Shown: piece by piece, positions 56,527-64,000 of the stretch
Layout: every line of letters begins with the position of its first letter
Numbering within the stretch: position 1 is the stretch's first letter
The notes under the pieces: model-generated
Told to the model about the DNA's origin: nothing
What the model saw: the letters and a program-made list of their open reading frames with translations, nothing else
The model's database searches: none
Assembly (NCBI GenBank): GCA_963921825.1
Contig: OY997588.1
Location: 14,088,001 to 14,152,000, forward strand
DNA from: Erodium maritimum
Lineage: Eukaryota; Streptophyta; Magnoliopsida; Geraniales; Geraniaceae
Reading direction: 5' to 3'
Length of the DNA: 64,000 nucleotides
Program-made: the position numbers and the translations under genes

Positions 56527-56930
56527 ATCAAATCCTCTGGAAGTAGATTGCCAGACATTTCTTAAGTTGTGGTTTGATTGTAAAGAAGAAGGAAATTATG
56601 AACGAGTTAGACACAGCAGAGGATTTTTGGGAAACGAAAAACTTAAAAAAATGAATAAAATAATTTTTTTTGGCAATTATTACAAAATATAGGAGACCTA
56701 AATGACTGTTTCCTTTAATCATTACTTTTTCCCGAATATCTAGATGAATCTCAGGCCCATTAGGGTTTTTAGAGTCCAAGTAGCCATGATGCCCTAAACG
56801 ACAGAGGTATTAATGCCTAGTGCAACGATTTGACTATTCATATCTGAGGACAGGTTGGAACCACTATTTATCTTCCTCGTCAGGTTGGAGCCACTCTTCA
56901 TCTTCCTCTTCAAATCTATGTTTGGTTTAA
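56527..56930. repeat. Duplicated head-to-head promoter (copy of 54740-55220)
   Basis: GGAAGTAGATTGCCAGACAT (start codon and first codons of the acidic ORF on the minus strand) is followed by its promoter and then by the F-box promoter block CCCATTAGGGTTTTTAGAGT, in the same order as at 54734-55215. The rest of the acidic ORF was not copied. Confidence 0.75.
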
Positions 56931-57340
56931 TTGCAAAATATCCTTCTTGTGTGTATAATGATTATTTGGTCATGTATTAGCACCTCAGTGTCTATATTAT
57001 TAGTACTTTGCATTAAAATCTCAACCACTGAATCCTGCCTCAATCTCCCTCGTTCATATAAAATTACTGGCCCTTTTCCAAATTTGGTCACTTTTCTCAT
57101 CAATATATGTTTTGTTTAATTGAAAAATATCCCTCTTGCGTGTATATTGATTATTTGGTCATGTATTAGCACCTCAGTGTCTATATTATTAGTACTTTGC
57201 ATTAAAATCTCAACTACTGAATCCTGCCTCAATCTCCCTTGTTCACATAAAATTACTGGCTCTTTTCCAAATTTGGTCACTTCTCTCATCTATATATGTT
57301 TGGTTTAATTGCAAAATATCCCTCTTGTGTGTATATCTCT
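56931..57340. repeat. 189-bp tandem duplication in the gene C 5' region
   Basis: 56931-57119 and 57120-57308 are near-identical 189-bp units, with the start of a third at 57309. Because 189 is divisible by three, each unit carries the same chance frame. They lie within the presumed 5' UTR intron or promoter of F-box gene C. Confidence 0.8.
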
Positions 57341-57634
57341 GTATTTTCTAAAGGTTGAATTTTTTTGAAGAACGAATCATGGAGGTTCTGTTTGTAATTA
57401 CTTCATTTCTACCAACCAAAATGTGTCATTAATGTGGAGCATGCCTGTAATAATGAGCACTTTGAATAAGACCAAGATAATAAAATAAATTTTGTGAACT
57501 AAGTGGACTGTATTTGCGTTGGTTAATGTTTTTTATTTTATTAACTTGAATGCCAGTATTTTATAAGTAACATATTTTATGTAGTAGTGGTCTGTATAAT
57601 AAACTATTAGTAGTCTGCATTTTCAGGTATTATA

Positions 57635-58403
57635 ATGGATCACAGAGTGGTTCCTGGTGTTGATTATATCACGTCGTTGCCAGACGATGTGTTGGTTAAT
57701 ATTCTTAAGAGGTGTTTTGATGATTCAGACAGAAATTTGGTTATACTCTCATCCTGGTAATCAATTTGAAACTTGTGTCTTACAATTTTGTTTTTATTTA
57801 TTATTACTATTTATTCTTTTACGTGTTTTTAATTTTAGTTGCAAGTCATTTCATAGACTTATGTCTACTGAGAAGGATATTCTGATGGAGCTACCTTGTA
57901 AGTTCCACCCGAGGACGGTGAAAGCTGTGGACCATGACGACTCCAAAATTCTTCAAAGGGCCACTGATTTTGGGAACTCCAGGGCAGCATATCTCCTGGC
58001 TCTGTACCTCATCTTCAATTCTGATACCCCTGAGCGATGTCTTCCAATTCTGAACACGTGTGACAATGTGTCAACTTGGATGAGGAGGTATGTCTATGCG
58101 ATGGCCAATCTGAATGTAAATGAAGATGAAGATGAATCTCTTGCTGCTCTGTATAATTTCTTTGAGGAGACTGATCCGAATGACAGGCACGTCCTATTTA
58201 CTTGTCGTCGCCAGTTTCGCCAAATGCTGCAGAACAGGAACTGGAGATATCTAAAACACACACATTTGTGTGAATGGACCGGAAATCCCATTCACTGGAA
58301 TAAGAAAGTCGCAGCAATCAGACGTGTTAGAGAGTTTTATTACAACTGTGTCGAATGTTTAATTGATATCGAAACATATAAACTATCTCATAACACTATG
58401 TAG
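57635..58403 (+). CDS. F-box/Sel1-like protein C
   Basis: Exon 1 57635-57756, intron 57757-57838, exon 2 57839-58403; 228 residues. Intact F-box SLPDDVLVNILKRCFDDSD with SSCCKSFHRLM across the splice, Sel1-like AAYLLALYLIFNSDTPERCL, and the conserved tail TCRRQFRQML..LCEW..HW..CVECLIDIETYKL. Closest to B. The frame also happens to stay open through the intron from 57657, but in a different frame from exon 1, so the spliced model is preferred. Its promoter is the duplicate of B's, with a weaker TATA. Confidence 0.85.
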
Positions 58404-58954
58404 GTCTTTTGTTTTTATTTTATTTTATGTAATAGACTGAATCTCAATATGTTTTTGTTAAACTTGTTATGAATGGTAACTTATTAGTAGTAAGAATGGT
58501 AAACTTTGAGCAACGTGAATATTGAACCATTAGTACTATGCGTGGTAAAATATTAGCAGTATGTAAGCAGATTAACTTGATTTTCGAATTAATTAATATA
58601 ATGAACAAGGTGAAGGGGTGGTTAAGAGAGTTTCAGAAACTCATTGACTTGCGGTTGACTACACCTGTTTACATCATATTAAATATGGAAGATGGAAGGG
58701 TAGTTATTAATTTTAAAAAATCTTTCCTTTTTGAATTTCACCATCACTTCACTTCTATTATATATTGGGAACTTTAATTCGAACATATTTCTTTCTATCT
58801 CCAGGGTTGATTTTGAAGCTCCTCCTCCATTCTACTCAGTTACCAGAAGAAAGCCTGAAGCGAACTTGTAGCGGTATGATTTTGCCTTTTATTTTTCTAC
58901 GTTTCTTCTTTGATTCATAGAAGTATTTATTTATCTTCAACCCCAGGTTTCATA
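58404..58954. promoter_or_regulatory. Promoter and 5' UTR of F-box gene D
   Basis: Holds motif copies (TTAGTACTATGCGTGGTAAA), a TATA-like ATTATATATT at 58757-58766, and a leader TTCGAACATATTTCTTTCTA that recurs before gene E. A probable 5' UTR intron ends CCCCAG at about 58946, just before the ATG. Confidence 0.45.
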
Positions 58955-59738
58955 ATGGATCAAAATGCTGCCCCTGGTTTCGATTACCTTAGTGCTTTGC
59001 CTGATCCGTTGAAGTCTCACATATTCAAAAGGACTCTAAGTGATGGTGATGTTCCTTTTGTCTACCTCTCGATGTGGTAACTGGTTCTGAAACCCTATCT
59101 TAAACATGTAAAATTCTTATTTAATTATTTTCTTTTTTAGTGTATGATTTTATATTTTGTGTGCTGCATTCAGTTGCAAGGATTTCTATAAGTTTATGAA
59201 AGAGGATGATGATGTTCTGTTGGCCCTAAATTGTGATTTCCGACCACAAGTAGTGAAGGAAGTGACATTGCAGACCAAATTAGTGCTTGAGGAGGCTAGT
59301 GAAGCCGATAATTTAAATGCTAGGTACCTTCTTGGTCTGTACTATACTTTCAATCGGAATAGACCTAGACACGGACTTGAATTACTTGAGAGGTGTGACA
59401 ACTGGTCTACAATGTTAAGACGATATGTCCGTGCCATAGCACTAATCAAAGTAGGTGGGGAAGATGAACGTGTTGGAGATATCTTCGGCGGTATCTTTAT
59501 GCAGATGTTGTACACCGACAGGTCAATGCTGCATGAATGTCGCCGTCAATTTCGCGCCATGCTTCAACCCGGCAGATGGTCACACTTGAGGACATCAAGC
59601 ATCTGTGAAACTCCTAACGATGATGGCCATTGGAGCCGTAGAATCGAAGATATCTTAGGCCCTGGCGAACTTAGATATAGCTGCTTTGACTGTTTAGTTG
59701 ACATTGAGTCATTCAAGCTTACTTATAATCTCAACTAA
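58955..59738 (+). CDS. F-box/Sel1-like protein D
   Basis: Exon 1 58955-59076, intron 59077-59173, exon 2 59174-59738; 228 residues. F-box ALPDPLKSHIFKRTL with LSMCCKDFYKFMKEDDD across the splice, Sel1-like ARYLLGLYYTFNRNRPRHGL, and the tail ECRRQFRAML..SICE..HW..CFDCLVDIESFKL. Forms a pair with E, distinct from the B/C pair. Splice sites and frame are intact. Confidence 0.85.
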
Positions 59739-60239
59739 TTACACTTATCTGTAACCTGATTATTTTGGTTGAACTTGTGTTCTCTAAATAGTTGAAGATG
59801 TTTTTTTTAGTTGGACAACTGGTATATTAGCGGCATGTATTCTAATATATTAGCGGTGTGTAAATTAATCATTTATCGGTTCTCAATTCTTCCAATATTA
59901 AAACTATTTTTTCTGATATGAATGAGAAACTCTCATCAGTTTGAATATTAAATTATTAGTACTGTGCGTGGTAAAATATCAGCAATATGTAAATAAATTG
60001 ATCTGATTTAATTAAACGAGGCTTTACACGTATTTTAATTAAATGACTCTGCACATATATTATCATTTCCGTATTAATTGAGATAATAAATAAGGTGAAA
60101 GGGCGGTTAAGAGAGTGACAATCTGATTGACTTGATTTGACTACACGTGTCTCCATCATATTATATATGGAAGATGGAAGGGCGGTATTGCATTTAATAA
60201 ATCATTTCCTTCTTCACTAATCCCATCATTTTACTTCTA

Positions 60240-60249
60240 CTATATATAG
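60240..60249 (+). promoter_or_regulatory. TATA box of F-box gene E
   Basis: CTATATATAG-type box before the leader GTTCGAACATATTTCTCTCT shared with gene D. Confidence 0.5.
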
Positions 60250-60379
60250 GCAAGTCTTGTTCGAACATATTTCTCTCTATCTCTGTTTCTCTCTATCTCA
60301 AGCTCCTCCTCCATTCCTCTCAGTTACTCGAAGAAATCCTGAAGATCAACAATCTTTTCAACTTCATTAAGGTTTTTTA

Positions 60380-61149
60380 ATGAATTACCTTAGTGCTTTG
60401 CCTGATGAGTTGAAGTCTGAAATATTCAAAAGGCTCTGGATGATAGCGATGTTCCTTTTGTCCACCTTTCTATGTGGTAAACTGGTTCTAAAACTCTATC
60501 CCTCAACATTTAAAATTATTATTTCCTTTTTATTTTTTACTCTTTTATTTTAATACACTATTTGTCTTTGTGTGCTGCATTCAGTTGCAAGAATTTTTAT
60601 CACTTAATGAAAGAGGATGATGATTTACTGTTGGCCTTAAATTGTGAATTCCGACCACAAGTAGTCAGGACAGTCTCTTTCCGCACCAAATCAGTGGTTG
60701 TGAATGCTACTGAAGCCGGTAATTTGAATGCTAGGTACCTTCTTGGTCTGTACTATACTTTCAATCGGAATAAACCTAGACTCGGCCTTAAATTACTTGA
60801 GGTGTGTGACAACTGGTCTACAATGTTAAGAAGATATATTCATGCAACTGATCTAATCAAATTAGGTGGGAAAGATGACCTTGTTGCAGACATATTCTAC
60901 GGTATCTTTTTTCTGATAAGTGATCCAGAGAGGGCAATGCTGCATGAATGTCGTCGTGAGTTTCGTGCCATGCTACACTTTGGCAGATGGTCACAGTTGA
61001 GGATATCAAGCATCTGCGAAACTCCTCACGATGCTGGCCATTGGAGGCGTAGGTTGTACGATATTGCAGGTGCCGGAGAACTTAGATATGTGTGTATTGA
61101 CTGTTTAATTGACATTGAGTCAATGAAGCTTGTTCGTAACATCAACTAA
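60380..61149 (+). pseudogene. F-box/Sel1-like gene E with damaged first exon
   Basis: Exon 2 (60585-61149) is fully open and 70-80% like D (ARYLLGLYYTFNRNKPRLGL, ECRREFRAML, CIDCLIDIESMKL). Exon 1 is damaged: the usual start and about nine codons are missing (the first ATG, 60380, opens MNYLSALPDELKSEIF), and compared with D one base is lost near 60432-60434, so the F-box cannot join exon 2 in frame. Either a recent pseudogene, or, if a downstream ATG (60607) is used, a protein without an F-box. Confidence 0.7.
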
Positions 61150-61788
61150 TTACGCTTTCTCTTTAACCTGGTTGTTTTTGTTGAACTTGTCCACCTGAAT
61201 AGTTGAAGATGTTTTGTTTTTAGGTGGACAACTGCGTTGTGTAATTTTGGTTGATGCTTATTATATGTTATCGAGTGTTTTGTTCGTGTTTTCACTAGAG
61301 AAGCAAATTACCATCTGTCAGCACTCTGCATGTTAAAAAATTAGTGGTGTGCATGCTAAACTGTTAGTAATATGCAAGCTACAAATTCTAGTTGCAGAGA
61401 AACTGTTAGCAATTTATGCATGATCTTAAAAGGTCTATCGTTTATTAAATTCAGATTCATTTTCTTGAATTCTTCAAACTTTTCATCCAAACATGTCAAT
61501 CATGTACATTTTTTTTGCAAGTCTCAAATTCATTTTATAATACATATATGAATATTAAATAAGCTTTTTATGTATGAACTATCAGCAGCATGTATTCTAA
61601 TATTTTAGCAGTGTGTACACTAACCTTTTAGTGAGCACGGACATAGAATTGTAGAGAATTAAGAGAAGAACACAATTTAGATTCAACTGGAGGAAATTAC
61701 TGTTTCCATTAAATTTAAAGCATAAAAATCATGACCATGTTCATGATTTTTTTCGATGAATTCAAATAACAGCCAAGATTGGAATTAC
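61150..61788. other. Intergenic with duplicated motif block
   Basis: 61260-61520 recurs at 62990-63245 (CACTAGAGAAGCAAATTA, CAGCACTCTGCATGTTAAAA in both), so the two small genes between them sit inside a direct repeat. Contains AGTGGTGTGCA-type motifs. Confidence 0.6.
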
Positions 61789-62061
61789 CTAATCCAACTT
61801 CTTAATAATTTCCTCAAGCATTACATTAAGCTCTGCAAACTTCTTCATTTGGGTCTGGTTTGCATCCTTCTCATCCGGTGTCATATCCTTTTCATCCACG
61901 TTCCATGTATCATTTACCATTAAAGTCACTTCAAGCTGGGTCTCCAACAGCTTCAGCCTCAGCTCCGTGTAGTTTAGCACTGCCCTTTCATGCTCAATGA
62001 GGCACCTCTGACGCTTGATCTCCTTTGACATTGTACTTTGGATAGATTTTCCTGACTCCAT
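61789..62061 (-). CDS. Small coiled-coil protein (hypothetical)
   Basis: 90 residues from ATG 62061; almost wholly charged helix (IKRQRCLIEHERAVLNY, LKLLETQLEVTL, KFAELNVMLEEIIKKLD), predicted coiled coil. A TATA box CTATAAATA lies on the minus strand at 62118-62127 and a leader ends AAAACAAATGG. Aligns without gaps over about 63 positions to the divergent neighbour at 62452 (shared EH, Y, K, Q.EV, EK, LE), so the two look like ancient paralogues. I recognise no named family. Confidence 0.5.
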   Translation of the reverse strand: MESGKSIQSTMSKEIKRQRCLIEHERAVLNYTELRLKLLETQLEVTLMVNDTWNVDEKDMTPDEKDANQTQMKKFAELNVMLEEIIKKLD

Positions 62062-62451
62062 TTGTTTTAACTAGACAAAACTCTTTTCGTGGTTGGGTTT
62101 GGGGATTAGTCAGGTGTGTATTTATAGGGATCTGTAACTCGTGATGGAGTTAGTGGGCAGTTTTAATACTTGCCACATCTCCCTTAACTGAGTGGATAGT
62201 TAAGAAACCGCTTGTATTCTTCTTATATTTTCAAACATCTATCTGTCATATCAACAGTCTAATCAAACCGTCCTTAATAAATTTTTACACATATATCAAC
62301 GCTGGTGACGGTTTGTTTTCTCTCCCCATTTAAGGTGGTGGTTCATTTTAATCCTCTATATAAAGGAACAACCGTGTTCCATTTCCTTCACATTTGACTT
62401 TTTCTTCTACTCAGTTTTTTTGCAGGAATCCCAACTCTGAGTCTATCATCC
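62062..62451. promoter_or_regulatory. Bidirectional promoter of the two small genes
   Basis: 390 bp between two divergent start codons, with a TATA box on each strand: CTATAAATA at 62118-62127 (minus) and CTATATAAAG at 62355-62364 (plus). Confidence 0.55.
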
Positions 62452-62763
62452 ATGGCTGCTCCATCTGGTTCAGGAATCCCAACCGCGAGTCAATCATCCA
62501 CGGCTGCTCCTTCTGATTCCCAGATGATCGTTTCGGGGATAAGAAAGCTGGAGCACTACGCGTGGCTGAGGGCGTATAAGGACATCGAAGATAAAATTTT
62601 CAGTGTCCAGGCCGAGGTCAACGAACAACTGGTGACCCTGACTCACATCAACACCAACGAATGGTCGCAGGAAGAAAAGCGGAGACATGTAGCGCTCGTC
62701 CGTCAGTTGAGTGCAATTCGTCGTGTACTGGAGCAGTTCTCCAGAGCAGAGCAGGCCATTTAA
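62452..62763 (+). CDS. Small helical protein (hypothetical)
   Basis: 103 residues: a Ser/Ala/Pro-rich start in which GSGIPTASQSSTAAPS echoes the 5' UTR (AATCCCAAC..GAGTC..TCATCCA is repeated at 62427-62452 and 62475-62500, so an internal duplication created this N-terminus). A charged helix follows (IRKLEHYAWLRAYKDIEDKI, EWSQEEKRRHVALVRQL, IRRVLEQF). TATA box about 90 bp upstream. Probable paralogue of the divergent gene at 61789. Function unknown. Confidence 0.5.
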   Translation: MAAPSGSGIPTASQSSTAAPSDSQMIVSGIRKLEHYAWLRAYKDIEDKIFSVQAEVNEQLVTLTHINTNEWSQEEKRRHVALVRQLSAIRRVLEQFSRAEQAI

Positions 62764-63635
62764 ATCCCGTTACTTCCTTTCCAATCTACTTATGCTTTCT
62801 TTATATTTGCTGTTTTTTGTTGGACTTGTTATAAATATGCTTTTTTGTTTGGACAGCTTGTTTTATATATATATATATATATCAGCTTTCTTTAAATTTG
62901 TTGTTCTTGTGTGGACTTGTTGAATCAAATTATTGTCTGGCATCATTGTGCATGTCAAAAAATTAGTAGTGTGCATGCTAAACTGTTAGTAATATATGTT
63001 ATCCAGTGTTTTGTTTGTGTTTTTCACTAGAGAAGCAAATTATCATCTGTCAGCACTCTGCATGTTAAAAAATTAGTGGTGTGTATGCTAAACTGTTAGT
63101 AATATGCAAGCTAAAAATTCTAGTTGCAGAGAAACTGTTAGCAATTTATGCATAATCTTAAAAGGTCTATATTTTATATGTTTATTAAATTTGTATTCAT
63201 TATCTAAAAAATTTCATCCAAACATGGCAACCATGTACATTTTTTATGTTAAACTGAAGGAAACTGAAGAAATATAACCTTCTAGTTGTCTGCATTCAGA
63301 ACTTCTAGTGGTGTGCAGTAGAGCCTTTTAGTGGTGTGCACTCTAAACTTCTAGTGGTGTGCAGTGCTCTGCACTATAAATTTGGTAGCACCCAGGAACA
63401 TGTTCATGAATATATTAGCACAAGTCCACCAATCTATTAGTACTCCTGCACCAGTCCATCAGCAATACTGCATTATGGTTCTTTAACACTTTGAAACTTC
63501 AAAACCATATATAATTAAAAACACAATTGTTTTAAGCAACAAGTCATTCAAAGTTCCATACCATACTAATATTTCCCAAGTGTTCAAAAGTAAGACAGGT
63601 TTAACACAAAATCATAAACATATACTAATACTTGT
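62764..63635. other. Intergenic with motif clusters
   Basis: (AT)n at about 62864-62882, the duplicate block 62990-63245, and a dense run of the AGTGGTGTGCA motif at 63285-63380. No coding recognised. Confidence 0.55.
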
Positions 63636-64000
63636 TCAATCTTTCTCCTTAATCTCTGGACAGTTCCGTTTGTCATGCTCGTTTGTCATCTTGAAACATC
63701 CATGGCACAGTCTCAATGGCTTGCTCGCTGCTTGTACTGCTATTTCGAAATCCGACTGTTTTCTTCTGCTCTTTCGAGACCCCTTGTTGTTTGACTGTGG
63801 CGGATTCTGGACCGTCACCTCTATGGGCCTTTTAATCCGTGTCATTTTCTCCATCTTCTTGTGCTTTTGCATTTTTGTCGCCCTGTAGTTTTCGTTGTTG
63901 CTGTGTATGGTTGTGTTCTTCAGTGTGTGCAACAGACTCTGCAGATTAGAAAAGGAAGGATTCGGGACTTCGATCAGCTCAGCAAATCGTTTCTTGATGT
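63636..64000 (-). CDS. C-terminal part of a FAR1/MULE-type zinc-knuckle protein (runs off right edge)
   Basis: The frame is open from the window edge to the stop at 63636. It ends with a basic linker (NPPQSNNKGSRKSRRKQSDF) and a CX2CX6HX4C knuckle, CHGCFKMTNEHDKRNC, then PEIKEKD. Basic linker plus terminal knuckle is the C-terminal layout of FAR1-related proteins and of Mutator (mudrA-like) transposases. Upstream domains are outside the window. The orientation is opposite to the Ulp1-like gene. Confidence 0.45.
   Translation of the reverse strand, partial: IKKRFAELIEVPNPSFSNLQSLLHTLKNTTIHSNNENYRATKMQKHKKMEKMTRIKRPIEVTVQNPPQSNNKGSRKSRRKQSDFEIAVQAASKPLRLCHGCFKMTNEHDKRNCPEIKEKD

Noticed and set aside
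56931..57308. Two adjacent 62-codon genes
   Set aside because: They are the same chance frame in two 189-bp tandem units upstream of F-box gene C.
57657..58403. One 248-codon single-exon gene
   Set aside because: It reads through the intron in a frame different from the F-box exon; the paralogues and GT-AG sites support the two-exon model starting at 57635.

Overview
The window is nuclear DNA of a flowering plant, almost certainly a eudicot and probably a rosid. Evidence for this: spliced genes with GT-AG introns and TATA boxes; three Ty1/copia elements primed by plant initiator-Met tRNA; Mutator, PIF/Harbinger, TRIM and LINE relics; and gene families typical of eudicots (HECATE bHLH, a MAPKKK19/20/21-type kinase, an OBL-type lipase, At2g35280-type F-box proteins). 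I cannot name the species. The 200-N run at 38919-39118 marks a draft assembly.

Layout. 1-651: start of an OBL-type triacylglycerol lipase gene (minus), leaving the window on the left. 1104-9303: a head-to-tail tandem duplication of repeat-rich DNA (RRM-coding relic, small retroposon, TRIM, Mutator MITE) whose two copies have since diverged. 9304-13538: no recognisable gene. 13539-18473: copia element 1 (defective). 20336-20848: HEC1/HEC2-type bHLH gene (minus). 21564-26072: copia element 2, with identical LTRs but without most of gag. 26073-37687: repeat graveyard (RNase H fragment of a LINE, TSD-flanked retroposons, a 975-bp Mutator MITE, a dead PIF/Harbinger transposase). 37688-42656: a LINE tail carrying copia element 3, which contains the assembly gap. 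43103-44167: single-exon MAPKKK19/20-like kinase (plus).

From about 47.9 kb to the right edge the character changes. There is a Mutator-like terminal sequence with a minisatellite, a broken Ulp1-like SUMO-protease gene, five tandem F-box/Sel1-like paralogues (three open, one with a nonsense codon, one frameshifted), four small unrecognised acidic or coiled-coil genes interleaved with them (one broken), and the 3' end of a FAR1/MULE-type zinc-knuckle gene. A short degenerate motif (about AGTGGTGTGCA) recurs many times only in this part.

How it fits together. The lipase, the HEC gene and the MAPKKK look like a conserved microsyntenic block. As I recall, HEC1/MAPKKK19 and HEC2/MAPKKK20 are near neighbours in Arabidopsis. 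Here the block is stretched to about 43 kb by transposons. The 48-64 kb part looks like a fast-evolving birth-and-death cluster of ubiquitin-ligase adaptor genes, possibly shaped by Mutator-type elements, and is the most promising place for something undescribed.
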